This document shows, one piece after another, positions 45,340 to 53,820 of a stretch of DNA of 64,000 nucleotides (positions are counted from its first letter, which is position 1; each line of letters opens with the position of its first letter). The DNA is from Methylacidimicrobium sp. B4 (lineage in GTDB: Bacteria; Verrucomicrobiota; Verrucomicrobiia; Methylacidiphilales; Methylacidiphilaceae), in NCBI RefSeq assembly GCF_017310545.1, contig NZ_CP066203.1, forward strand, positions 1,488,001 to 1,552,000. Direction: 5' to 3'. The notes below the pieces were generated by a model. It had not been told where the DNA came from, searched no databases, and was given only the letters and a program-made list of their open reading frames with translations. Position numbers and translations under genes: made by a program.

Positions 45340-48300
45340 ATGTGGCTCGTTCGTACCGCCCTCAAGAAACCCTATACGATTGGGGTGCTTGCGATCCTGA
45401 TCCTCTTTCTCGGGTTTTTCGCCATCCGAAAAACGCCCACCGACATCTTCCCGGAGATCGACATTCCGGTCGTGATCATCGCTTGGCAGTACCTGGGCCT
45501 GGTGCCGACCGACATGACCAACTACATCACGACCTTCAGCGACTACCAGATCGCCAACTTTGTCGATGGGGTAAAGCGGGTCGAGTCGAACGTCTTCTTC
45601 GGCTTTTCGGTCACGAAGGTCTATTTCCAGCCGAACGTCAACATTTCCATGGCCGTCGCCGAGATCACGGCGGTTCTCCAACCGCTCATCAAGCGGATGC
45701 CGCCGGGGACTACGCCTCCGTTGATCTTTCGCTTCAATGCCTCCTCGGTTCCGGTCGTCCAGATCGCCGTCTCCAGTCCCGTCCTCTCAGAATCGAAGCT
45801 CTATGATTACACGGTCTGGCAGCTCCGCCGGGACCTCCTGGCGGTCCGCGGAACCCTTCTCATTCCCCCGTGGGGCGGCATCGTGCGCTGGATGACCGTG
45901 GACTGTGATCCCAACCAGCTCTTAGCCCGGGGCTTGACGGCCCAGGATCTGCTGAACGTCGTCAACGGGCAGGTCATCGACTATCCGTCGGGAGACGTGA
46001 AGATTGGGGAGCGCGACTATTTTGTCACCCTCAACAACGTTCCGAAAGACATCTTCGAGGTGAACAACTTCCCGGTGAAGCTCGTCCCGGATCCGAACAC
46101 CTCGGTCGTCCGGAAGAACATCAACGACCGCGTCGTCTACGTGCGCGACATTGCCAATGTCCACGACGGCGGAGTGCCGCAATGGAACCTGGTCCGGCTC
46201 AACGGACGGCACGGGGTTCTGATGACGGCGCTCAAGATCGCCGGGGGCTCCACCATCCAGATCATCGACCAGATCAAGGCGCTTCTGCCCGAGATCCGCC
46301 GGGCCAATCCGCAGATCGAGATCCGGGAGCTCTTCGACCAGTCGGTTTACGTGGAGGCGGCGATCAAGGGGGTGGTCAGCGAGGCGGGGAGCGCAGCGTT
46401 CCTGACAGGGGTCATGATCTTTCTCTTCCTGGGGAGCTTCCGGACGACCTTGATCGTCGTGACCTCGATTCCGCTCTGCATCCTTCTGGCGCTCTTCGTG
46501 CTCAGCAGCCTGGGGCATACCCTCAATCTGATGACCCTCGGGGGGCTTGCGCTCGCGGTCGGAATCCTGGTGGACGATGCAACGGTAGCGATCGAGAACA
46601 TTCACAGGAATCTCCAGTTGGGAAAGCCCTTCCGGCAAGCGATCCTCGATGGGAGCCAGGAGATCGCTGCACCCGCGTTCATGGCGACGCTTTCGATATC
46701 CGTCGTTTTCACTTCGGTCGTCTTCTTGGAAGGCCCGCCCCGCTTTTTGTTCATCCCGATGGCGCTGGCCGTCGTCTTCGCGATGCTCTTCTCCTATTTT
46801 CTCTCCCGGACCCTCGTTCCCGCGATGGCGGTGCTCTTGCTGCGCGAGGAATCCGAAGGCGCTGAAGAGGCACGGGGCTCGGCCATGCAGCGATTCAACG
46901 CGGCATTCAACCGAGCGTTCGATGCGCTCCGCGAACGGTACGCACGAATCCTCGCCTTCCTTCTCGCTCATCGCCGGCGCGTCTTTGAGACCGCGGCCAT
47001 GCTCGTGCTCGTGAGCCTGGCGGTGGCGTTCTGGGTGGGTCGTGACTTCTTCCCGGTCGCCGACGCCGGGATCTTGCGGCTCCATGTCTATGCGCCTACC
47101 GGGACTCGGATCGAGGTCACCGAAGGAATTTTTGCTGATGTGGAAAAGACCATTCGGGAAGTCATTCCTCCCGAAGAGTTGCAGACGGTCGTCGACAACA
47201 TGGGAATCCCGATCTACTTCATGTCGACGCTCGCACTTTCCGATTCGATGAATGAAGGAGTCTTCGACGGCGAGATCTTCATTCAGCTCCAGGAGCGACA
47301 CCATCCGACCGCTCAGTACGCCAAGCGCCTGCGGGATCTCCTTCCGAAGCGTTTTCCCAGCTGCGAATTCTTTTTTCAGCCAGCCGATATGGTCAACGAG
47401 GTGCTCAATTTCGGGATCGCCGCTCCGATCGACATCCACGTCAGCGGCCTGGATCTCGACCTCGCCTATAGGTTCGCGGGCGAGATCCGTGATCGGGTCC
47501 GATCGGTGCCAGGGGCGGTCGACGTCCACATCCACCAGCGAATCGATTATCCCACCCTGCATCTCGAAATCGATCGCGTGCGCGCGATCGAGATGGGGCT
47601 CAAGCAGGTGGACATCACCAACAACGTCCTCAACAATCTCTCCAGCAGCTTCATGGTCAGCCCGACCTACTGGGTCGATCCACGAACGACCATCAACTAT
47701 CCGTTTCTGGTCTTCACCCAGCAGCGAAAGATCTCCTCGATCAACGATCTTCTCAACATGACGCTGGCTCCCACGACGGCAGAGACGGTTCCTCCGGCCG
47801 CCTCGACGCAGACCCTCCTCGGAAACGTTCAGAATGCGGAGCTGCTGGCGAACGTGGCCCAGTTAACCGAAACGCTCCAACCGGCCATGATGAGCCGCTC
47901 CACCATGAAACCGGTCTTCGACGTCTTGGCGAATGTCCAGGGCCGCGATCTGGCGGGGGTAGCGACGGAGATCGAAAAGATTCTGCGAGACGTGCGGCAC
48001 AGGCTGCCACCCCTCTATCGGGCCGAGGTCATGGGCCAGGTAGTCAGCATGCACGATGCGTTTTCCCAGCTCGGGTTCGGCGTCCTCTTCGCCGTCGTGC
48101 TCGTCTACCTGCTGCTGGTCACCAACTTTCAGTCCTGGAGGGAGCCCTTCATCATCCTCTCGGTCCTGCCGATCGGAGCTTGCGGGATCATCTGGATGCT
48201 CTTCCTGACGGGAACTGCCTTCAGCGTGCCCGCCTTGATGGGCACACTCATGACCGTCGGGGTGGCCAGCTCCAACAGCATCCTGTTGATCACCTTTGCC

Positions 48301-48567
48301 AATCAGCGCATGGCGCAGGGATTGACGGCGGTCGACGCGGCCGTGGAAGCTGGCAGGATCCGGCTCCGCCCCGTCTTGATGACGGCTGGAGCGATGATTG
48401 TGGGCATGCTTCCGATGGCCTTGGGAGTGGCAGAGGGAGGCGAGCAATATGCTCCTCTGGGACGCGCGGTCATCGGAGGATTGGTCCTCGCAACCGTTGG
48501 CACGCTGCTCTTCGTCCCTACCGTCTTCGCCTCGATTCGGAGCCGGGAGGCTGGGAACCGGCGGTAA
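45340..48567 (+). CDS. RND-family efflux permease (AcrB/MexB superfamily)
   Basis: Inner-membrane proton antiporter of 1075 residues with 12 membrane helices. The first helix is YTIGVLAILILFLGFFAI. The duplicated porter domains are visible. Helix 4 carries the proton-relay pair in AVGILVDDATVAIENIHRNL near residue 408, and helix 10 has the corresponding VGVASSNSILLITFANQRMA. The ending APLGRAVIGGLVLATVGTLL is typical. About 80 unusual residues, TLAPTTAETVPPAASTQTLL and following, lie in the second periplasmic loop. Substrate is unknown. The gene precedes its membrane fusion protein (reverse of acrAB order), and no outer-membrane factor gene is next to it. Confidence 0.93.
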   Translation: MWLVRTALKKPYTIGVLAILILFLGFFAIRKTPTDIFPEIDIPVVIIAWQYLGLVPTDMTNYITTFSDYQIANFVDGVKRVESNVFFGFSVTKVYFQPNVNISMAVAEITAVLQPLIKRMPPGTTPPLIFRFNASSVPVVQIAVSSPVLSESKLYDYTVWQLRRDLLAVRGTLLIPPWGGIVRWMTVDCDPNQLLARGLTAQDLLNVVNGQVIDYPSGDVKIGERDYFVTLNNVPKDIFEVNNFPVKLVPDPNTSVVRKNINDRVVYVRDIANVHDGGVPQWNLVRLNGRHGVLMTALKIAGGSTIQIIDQIKALLPEIRRANPQIEIRELFDQSVYVEAAIKGVVSEAGSAAFLTGVMIFLFLGSFRTTLIVVTSIPLCILLALFVLSSLGHTLNLMTLGGLALAVGILVDDATVAIENIHRNLQLGKPFRQAILDGSQEIAAPAFMATLSISVVFTSVVFLEGPPRFLFIPMALAVVFAMLFSYFLSRTLVPAMAVLLLREESEGAEEARGSAMQRFNAAFNRAFDALRERYARILAFLLAHRRRVFETAAMLVLVSLAVAFWVGRDFFPVADAGILRLHVYAPTGTRIEVTEGIFADVEKTIREVIPPEELQTVVDNMGIPIYFMSTLALSDSMNEGVFDGEIFIQLQERHHPTAQYAKRLRDLLPKRFPSCEFFFQPADMVNEVLNFGIAAPIDIHVSGLDLDLAYRFAGEIRDRVRSVPGAVDVHIHQRIDYPTLHLEIDRVRAIEMGLKQVDITNNVLNNLSSSFMVSPTYWVDPRTTINYPFLVFTQQRKISSINDLLNMTLAPTTAETVPPAASTQTLLGNVQNAELLANVAQLTETLQPAMMSRSTMKPVFDVLANVQGRDLAGVATEIEKILRDVRHRLPPLYRAEVMGQVVSMHDAFSQLGFGVLFAVVLVYLLLVTNFQSWREPFIILSVLPIGACGIIWMLFLTGTAFSVPALMGTLMTVGVASSNSILLITFANQRMAQGLTAVDAAVEAGRIRLRPVLMTAGAMIVGMLPMALGVAEGGEQYAPLGRAVIGGLVLATVGTLLFVPTVFASIRSREAGNRR

Positions 48568-48584
48568 CCCAAAAAGGAGAGAAG

Positions 48585-49820
48585 TTGCGGAAAGAACCGG
48601 CATCGCATCAGAATCTCCTCCTGCGGTTTGTACCCGCTTTGCGGCCGGGAGGCCTACCGGCATTCTGGACGCGGTTCTCGAAGTCGGTGGCCAGGATTGC
48701 GGGGAGGCGGCATCCCGGCTGGATCGTGGGCGCCATGCTCGTCGTGCTCTTCGGGGTCGGGCTGGTGAAGCGGGCCATCGATTGGAGGGCCTTGCAGCGG
48801 ATCGTTGCGGAGAGCAAGAGGATCTACGTACAGCTGGTCACCCCGGAACCGACCCCCGCTTCGCTCCCTCTGGCCTTGCCGGGCACGACGCAGGGCTTCT
48901 ATGAGACGCCGATCTGGGCTCGGGTCAGCGGATATGTCAAGAGGTGGTATCATGACATCGGCGAGCGAGTGAACGAAGGGGACCTGCTCTGCGAGATCGA
49001 TGCGCCGGAAGTCGACCACACCGTATCGAACTTGAGAGCCAAGGCAGACATCGCCCGAATCAACTTCGATCGCTGGAAGGCGCTAGTACAAACCAGGGCG
49101 GTCTCGCAGGAGGAATACGATGTCCAGCGAACCGGGTACGATGCGGCCCTTGCGGAGCTCAACCGGTGGATCGAATGGCAGAAGTTCGAAAGGGTGACCG
49201 CTCCCTTTGCCGGCGTAATTACGGCGCGCAACATCGACATCGGAACCCTCGTCGCCGGCCAGGGCGAATTTCCCTTTGGAGCGTTGCGGCAGCTCTATCG
49301 GATGGCGCAAATCTCTCTTTTGCGCATCTACGTCGCGGTGCCCCAATCCTACTCCTTCGCGGTCCGGGAGGGCATGACGGCGAAGGTGATGATCCCGGAG
49401 ATGCCGAACGAGATCCGGGACGCGCTTGTCGTCCGTACCGCGATGGGGCTCGAGTCGGCCTCGCGCACCCTGCTCACCGAGGTCGACCTGCCCAATCCCG
49501 ATCAGAAGCTCCTGCCGGGTCTCTACGTGCTGGTCAGCTTTCAGGTCCCAAGCCGGGCTCCCTTCACCTTACCAGTCAACACGGTCTTCGATCGCCCCGA
49601 TGGCCATTATCTCGTCGTCGTCGATGCGTCCAATCGATGTCACCTCCGGAAGGTTGATCTCGGGAACAACGACGGATACAAGGTAGAGATTCAATCCGGC
49701 ATCCAGGCGGGGGAGCGAGTGGTCTTGAGCCCTCCGGACCGAGCGAAGGTGGAGGGCGCCACCGTCACGGTCGTCTCCGTGCGGGAAGGCCCTCGACCAG
49801 AACCCAAAGGGAAGCCGTAG
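48585..49820 (+). CDS. RND membrane fusion protein (periplasmic adaptor)
   Basis: Adaptor between the RND permease and an outer-membrane channel, 411 residues. From a TTG at 48585 with AAGGAGA ahead it has a membrane anchor (WIVGAMLVVLFGVGLVKRAI), the lipoyl half ETPIWARVSGYVKRWYHDIG and NEGDLLCEIDAPEVDHTVSN, a short coiled hairpin (RINFDRWKALVQTRAVSQEE), RVTAPFAGVITARNIDIGTL and the beta-barrel region LPGLYVLVSFQVPSRAPFTL. The helical hairpin is short. The upstream part of the open frame is a shadow of the permease gene. Confidence 0.9.
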   Translation: MRKEPASHQNLLLRFVPALRPGGLPAFWTRFSKSVARIAGRRHPGWIVGAMLVVLFGVGLVKRAIDWRALQRIVAESKRIYVQLVTPEPTPASLPLALPGTTQGFYETPIWARVSGYVKRWYHDIGERVNEGDLLCEIDAPEVDHTVSNLRAKADIARINFDRWKALVQTRAVSQEEYDVQRTGYDAALAELNRWIEWQKFERVTAPFAGVITARNIDIGTLVAGQGEFPFGALRQLYRMAQISLLRIYVAVPQSYSFAVREGMTAKVMIPEMPNEIRDALVVRTAMGLESASRTLLTEVDLPNPDQKLLPGLYVLVSFQVPSRAPFTLPVNTVFDRPDGHYLVVVDASNRCHLRKVDLGNNDGYKVEIQSGIQAGERVVLSPPDRAKVEGATVTVVSVREGPRPEPKGKP

Positions 49821-49849
49821 GGGCCCCGAGCTGGCACCGTCCCAGAAGA

Positions 49850-49923
49850 GGGTCCGTAGCTCAATCGGTCAGAGCAGGGGACTCATAATCCCTTGGATGC
49901 GGGTTCGACTCCCGCCGGACCCA
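49850..49923 (+). tRNA. tRNA with CAU anticodon (elongator Met or Ile2)
   Basis: A complete cloverleaf: acceptor GGGTCCG 49850-49856 pairs with CGGACCC 49916-49922, D-stem GCTC/GAGC, anticodon stem GGGGA/TCCCT with loop CTCATAA (anticodon CAT at 49884-49886), T-arm GCGGG-TTCGACT-CCCGC and discriminator A. CCA is not encoded. The fully paired first acceptor base pair rules out initiator tRNA. The CTTGG-type variable loop resembles tRNA-Ile2(CAU), the TilS substrate, more than E. coli elongator Met, but identity is uncertain. Confidence 0.9.
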
Positions 49924-49962
49924 CGCCGGAGGCAGCGCAGAAAAGAGGCGTTGTGCGGGAGG

Positions 49963-50541
49963 CTACGGCACCACGGTGAAGGAGGTGGCCGCGGTGACCT
50001 CGGGATACCCGGCCAGGGTCATCTCGACGTGGTAGGTCCCCGGGGAAAGCGGACGGTCGAGATCCTCGACCGGCAACACATCGGTAAATGTCAGCGAATC
50101 ACCCGGGTCGAGCATCGACATCCCCTCGATCGAGAGAAATTCCTTATCCGCTGACCAGACGTAGATCGGCTGGTTCGACGCATCGCGCAGGACGAAATCG
50201 TAGCGCTGGGCATTGGGAAAGGTAAACGAGTAGGTCTGCTTCCCCTTGTTGAATACCTGAAAGGTGAGCCGTATGGTAGCCGAGTCGAGCCGATCGTGAA
50301 GCAAGGCCAGGGGAAACGGATTCCGCTCGACCTGCAGGCGCGCTTCCAAGTTGCGAAAATTGACCTGGTTTGCCTTTTCGATTCGCTTCGGGTCGCCAAA
50401 GCGAAACGAAAAGAGGCTCCAATGCTTCCGCGGCGTGTCGTCGATGATGTTGGGATGGGTGTTCTTGCTCGGGCTTACATCGATGCTCCATGCCGGAAGC
50501 AAGGCAAGCCACCAGGCGAGCAGCACGATCGCGCGTTTCAC
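49963..50541 (-). CDS. Exported BsuPI-domain-like protein
   Basis: A GTG at 50541 gives 192 residues with a signal peptide (VKRAIVLLAWWLALLPAWS). The mature part has a beta-sandwich pattern like the BsuPI (intracellular proteinase inhibitor) domain: SATIRLTFQVFNKGKQTYSF, FPNAQRYDFVLRDASNQPIY, VWSADKEFLSIEGMSMLDPG, LSPGTYHVEMTLAGYPEVTA. In exported contexts the domain is of unknown role. It is divergent from pgsA. No good ribosome site precedes the start. Confidence 0.7.
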   Translation of the reverse strand: MKRAIVLLAWWLALLPAWSIDVSPSKNTHPNIIDDTPRKHWSLFSFRFGDPKRIEKANQVNFRNLEARLQVERNPFPLALLHDRLDSATIRLTFQVFNKGKQTYSFTFPNAQRYDFVLRDASNQPIYVWSADKEFLSIEGMSMLDPGDSLTFTDVLPVEDLDRPLSPGTYHVEMTLAGYPEVTAATSFTVVP

Positions 50542-50650
50542 CAGGACAAAGTTTACTTCGTCCGAGGCCCGCGTCGAATGCTTTCTTGAGTGTGCTCTCG
50601 CAGGTTTCTCTTGCTCAAGGGGGTGGATCGGAGGCTTACTGCGAGGAGCG

Positions 50651-51316
50651 GTGGCGACTGCCAAACAGTGGAACCTCCCGAACCAGATCAGTCTGGCAAG
50701 GCTGTGCATCTGCGGGCTCTTCGTCGCGGATGTCAGCGTGACTTGGCCCTATTCCACCACGACGGCGCTGGTGCTTTTCGCGGTGGGCAGTCTCACGGAT
50801 TGGGTGGATGGTTGGATCGCACGGAGGAATAACCTCGTCAGCGATCTGGGGAAGCTCCTCGATCCCCTGGCCGACAAGATTCTGATCTGCGCCGCCTTCC
50901 TGGTTTTGCTCGAGCGAGGAGCCGTTCCTCTTTGGGCCGTGGTCGTCATCATGGCTCGGGAGTTTCTCGTCACGGGGTTGCGTGCCCTGATGGCCGCGCG
51001 AGGCGCGGTCCTTGCGGCTGCATCATCGGGGAAGTGGAAGACCTTGGCGCAGATGCTCTACGTTCTCCTGGTGCTGACGCAGATGGCCCTGGCGGAGCTG
51101 GGAGGGGGACAGCGTGGGGCGGCCCAGTTGCTGCAACTGCCTGCGATTGTGCTCCTCTGGCTGGCTGTAGCGACCACCTTTACCTCCGGCGTGCTCTACT
51201 TTTATCGTTGCCGCGCCCTGGTTTTTTCGGGAGAAAGCGAGACGGAAGGAGGGGAAGCAGGCCTTGGTCGCCGACGATATTCGTCCAGCTCCGAGAAGCG
51301 GATGGCCCGCCCTTAA
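50651..51316 (+). CDS. pgsA: CDP-diacylglycerol-glycerol-3-phosphate 3-phosphatidyltransferase
   Basis: Membrane enzyme making phosphatidylglycerol phosphate. The CDP-alcohol phosphotransferase signature DGx2ARx8Gx3Dx3D is present in SLTDWVDGWIARRNNLVSDL followed by GKLLDPLADK. The start NQISLARLCICGLFVADV and several hydrophobic helices fit PgsA. A GTG at 50651 gives 221 residues. The frame is open to 50351, but that part overlaps the divergent BsuPI gene. The C-terminus extends 20-odd hydrophilic residues beyond the last helix. Confidence 0.9.
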   Translation: MATAKQWNLPNQISLARLCICGLFVADVSVTWPYSTTTALVLFAVGSLTDWVDGWIARRNNLVSDLGKLLDPLADKILICAAFLVLLERGAVPLWAVVVIMAREFLVTGLRALMAARGAVLAAASSGKWKTLAQMLYVLLVLTQMALAELGGGQRGAAQLLQLPAIVLLWLAVATTFTSGVLYFYRCRALVFSGESETEGGEAGLGRRRYSSSSEKRMARP

Positions 51317-51851
51317 GGAGGCGGAGCCGATTGTCCGAGCATTGGGAACGGGAAGGCAGATGTTGCTCCTTCGAAAAGGGGGAATTGCCGAAGGGCGCGG
51401 CGGCTTCATGGCAAGCCATTCCGACTTCTGGCTCTTGCCCACGCGCTTTCATGCCCAGTCCGTTCGGATTCGTCCGGAATTCCGCTTCCTGGTGGAAGAG
51501 GGAGAACGAGCGGAATCCGAAGAAGCGGAGCTGCAATTCGTGGCCAAGCTCCTCTGGTCGCGGTTTCTCGGGGATTGGGAGAGCGTCCGCCGCCTCATCG
51601 TTTTTCAGCTCTGGGAGGAGGAGCTGCTCCGAGAGCGATTTGCCTACGGAGCCAAAGAGGGGTTACATCTCTTGCTCGTGCGCGTCTACCAGAGCCAGAA
51701 AGTGGTCTGTCCTTGGGAGGGCAGCCTGGCGGGATGCCGCTCCTGGGTGACGGTGCGGCATCCGTGGAGCGACCGATTGGTGCCTGTGGTTTCCGATGAG
51801 GAATTCGTCCCGAGGGAGCGGGAGGTGCGGATCGCGGCTATGGCGGGATGA
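51264..51851 (+). CDS. DUF1802 family protein
   Basis: A cytoplasmic protein of 195 residues with the DUF1802 pattern: ALKEAEPIVRALGTGRQMLL, LLRKGGIAEGRGGFMASHSD, FWLLPTRFHAQ, and RHPWSDRLVPVVSDEEF at the end. The function of the family is unknown. The start is a TTG at 51264, with GGAGGGG ahead and a 53-base overlap with pgsA. It ends 12 bp before the IS607 element. Confidence 0.75.
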   Translation: MVADDIRPAPRSGWPALKEAEPIVRALGTGRQMLLLRKGGIAEGRGGFMASHSDFWLLPTRFHAQSVRIRPEFRFLVEEGERAESEEAELQFVAKLLWSRFLGDWESVRRLIVFQLWEEELLRERFAYGAKEGLHLLLVRVYQSQKVVCPWEGSLAGCRSWVTVRHPWSDRLVPVVSDEEFVPREREVRIAAMAG

Positions 51852-51862
51852 GGGAAGAGAGG

Positions 51863-53759
51863 GCTTGAACAGTTAATTTACTTATTGCTTATTCCTGCGC
51901 TTGTTTGAATAGTTTATACATAAATCGCAAGCTGGTAAGCATCCGCGAAGCTGCCGAGTTCCTTGGTGTCTGTGCCCAAACGCTGCGGCGTTGGGAACGG
52001 GAAGGCAAGCTCATTCCCGATGAGCGCACCACTGGTGGGCGGCGACGCTATGACCTTGCCAGGTTGCGTCCTGGGCAATTCCATTCACCCGAATCGGAAC
52101 GGCAGACCATCGCCTACGCCCGCGTATCCAGTCATGACCAGAAGGAGGACCTGGAGAGGCAGAAGCAGGTTCTGGAACGCTACTGCGCCCGGCAAGGATG
52201 GACGTTCGAGGTCATCTCGGACCTGGGTTCGGGCAGGAACGATCACAAGAAGGGACTGAAGACGCTGCTCGATGCCGTCCTCGGCGGAAAAGTCGGCAGG
52301 TTGGTTATCACCCACAAGGACCGGCTGCTGCGCTTTGGCGCGGAGCTTGTGTTTGCCATCTGCGAGGCCAAGGGCGTCGAGGTCGTGATCCTCAACCAAG
52401 GCGAAGACACGACCTTCGAGGAAGACTTGGCGAAAGACGTGCTCGAGATCATCACGGTCTTCAGCGCCAGGCTGTACGGAGCTCGCTCGCGCAAGAACCA
52501 GAAGCTGCTCGAAGGTGTCAGGGCCGCCGTGGAGGCTGTGCAATGCTGATCGCCCACAAGATCGCCCTCGATCCAAACAACGCGCAGGCGACCTATTTCA
52601 CCAAAGCTGCGGGCACGGCACGCTTCTACTACTGGGCGCTTGCGGAGTGGAAAGGGCAATACGAGGCAGGGAAGGCCGACAAGAGATTGCCCAAGCCATC
52701 GCAATATTCTTTGCGCCGCCAGCTCAACGCCATCAAGCGCGAGCGCTTCCCCTGGATGCTCGAAGTCACCAAGTGCGCTCCGCAGATGGCGATCATCCAG
52801 CTGGGAAAGGCATTCCAGAACTTTTTGGCCGGTCGCGCCAGATACCCGACCTTTCGCAGGAAGGGCGTCCACGACCGGTTCACGCTCACCAACGACCAGT
52901 TCGACCTCGACGGCTCCCGCATGCGCATCCCGAATCTTGGCTGGGTGCGCCTGCGCGAGACGTTGCGTTTTCCTGGGACGGTGATGTCGGCCACGGTCTC
53001 CCGGGTGGCCGACCGCTGGTTCGTCCGCATCGTTGTCCAGATGCCGGAGGGGTTGCGTCCGCCAGAAGCCGAAAGCCAAGGCGTGGTTGGCGTGGATCTG
53101 GGCGTCTGGGCGCTGGCGACGCTCTCGACGGGGGAGAAGGTGCCTGGCCCCAAGCCGCACAAGGCGCGGCTGGGCCGCTTGGGCAGGCTCTCGCGGAGCC
53201 TGAGCCGCAAGAGGAAGGGGTCGGCCAACCGGCGCAAGGCCAAGGAGAAGCTGGCGAGGCTGCACGCCCGAATCACCAATGGCCGCCTGGACGCCCTGCA
53301 CAAGCAGTCGGCTGGCCTCAGGCGCCGGTTTTCGCTCATCGGCGTCGAGGGCCTGAACGTGCGCGGCATGATGGGCAACCGGCGTCTGGCCCGGTCGATC
53401 GGCGACATGGGCTTCTTCGAGTTCCGGCGGCCGCTGGAATACAAGGCCGCGATGCGGGGCGGAGAGGTGGTGGTCGCCGATCGGTTCTTCTCCAGCCGCA
53501 AGACCGGCTCCCACTGCGGCCATCGGCTGGAGAGCTTGCCGCTCTCGGTGCGGGAGTGGACCTGTCCGGCCTGCGGCGCGGAGCATGACCGGGACGTGAA
53601 CGCCGCGATGAATCTCAAGAATGTGGCCGTGAGTTCCACGGTGTCAGCCTGTGGAGAGGAGGGCTCTGGCTCGGCACGCAAGCGCCGGGTGAAACCAGCC
53701 TCAATGAAGCAGGAAGTCAGCTTTGTTCCTGTTTTAGCAGGAATGAGTAAGTCTGACGG
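51863..53759 (+). mobile_element. IS607-family insertion sequence
   Basis: A serine recombinase gene and a tnpB gene overlap by seven bases and lie between an AT-rich left end (TTGAACAGTTAATTTACTTA from 51865) and a right end near GTCTGACGG (53751-53759). GG dinucleotides flank both ends, as expected for the GG target of IS607-type recombinases. Exact ends are inferred by comparison with the second copy at 63782-64000. There are no terminal inverted repeats, as is usual for the family. Confidence 0.8.
51905..52549 (+). CDS. tnpA: IS607-family serine recombinase TnpA
   Basis: A 214-residue transposase with an N-terminal MerR-like helix-turn-helix (VSIREAAEFLGVCAQTLRRW, EREGKLIPDERTTGGRRRY) and a resolvase domain carrying the nucleophile serine in IAYARVSSHDQKEDLERQKQ. 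The motif VGRLVITHKDRLLRFGAELV and the end FSARLYGARSRKNQKLLEGV are characteristic. Start TTG at 51905 is uncertain; the domain begins soon after. It appears intact. Confidence 0.9.
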   Translation: MNSLYINRKLVSIREAAEFLGVCAQTLRRWEREGKLIPDERTTGGRRRYDLARLRPGQFHSPESERQTIAYARVSSHDQKEDLERQKQVLERYCARQGWTFEVISDLGSGRNDHKKGLKTLLDAVLGGKVGRLVITHKDRLLRFGAELVFAICEAKGVEVVILNQGEDTTFEEDLAKDVLEIITVFSARLYGARSRKNQKLLEGVRAAVEAVQC

Positions 53760-53820
53760 AACGGAACGCACCGCAGGAAAGAGGGAGAAGAGGAATGAGC
53801 GCGCTTTTCTTGGCCGATAG
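52543..53820 (+). CDS. tnpB: IS607-associated TnpB RNA-guided nuclease, stop codon lost, one zinc cysteine replaced
   Basis: A 425-residue product from an ATG at 52543. The RuvC aspartate is in GVVGVDLGVWALATLSTGEK, the glutamate in LIGVEGLNVRGMMGNRRLAR, and the last aspartate in GAEHDRDVNAAMNLKNVA. The zinc knuckle reads KTGSHCGH ... WTCPACG, so the first cysteine of the usual TCSxCG is Gly. The C-terminal tail RRVKPASMKQEVSFVPV is normally followed by a stop; in the copy at 63.9 kb the codon is TAG, here TTA. The frame therefore runs beyond the element to 53820 and overlaps the next gene by 26 bp. Confidence 0.88.
   Translation: MLIAHKIALDPNNAQATYFTKAAGTARFYYWALAEWKGQYEAGKADKRLPKPSQYSLRRQLNAIKRERFPWMLEVTKCAPQMAIIQLGKAFQNFLAGRARYPTFRRKGVHDRFTLTNDQFDLDGSRMRIPNLGWVRLRETLRFPGTVMSATVSRVADRWFVRIVVQMPEGLRPPEAESQGVVGVDLGVWALATLSTGEKVPGPKPHKARLGRLGRLSRSLSRKRKGSANRRKAKEKLARLHARITNGRLDALHKQSAGLRRRFSLIGVEGLNVRGMMGNRRLARSIGDMGFFEFRRPLEYKAAMRGGEVVVADRFFSSRKTGSHCGHRLESLPLSVREWTCPACGAEHDRDVNAAMNLKNVAVSSTVSACGEEGSGSARKRRVKPASMKQEVSFVPVLAGMSKSDGTERTAGKREKRNERAFLGR

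Noticed and set aside
46182-46865. Open frame of 227 codons inside the RND permease gene
   Set aside because: Composition is Arg/Gly/Asp-rich and no domain is visible; it is a high-GC shadow frame.
51863-53759. CRISPR or Cas12-type system based on the TnpB RuvC motifs
   Set aside because: No direct-repeat array or cas1/cas2 gene is present; the pairing with a serine recombinase shows an IS607 element.
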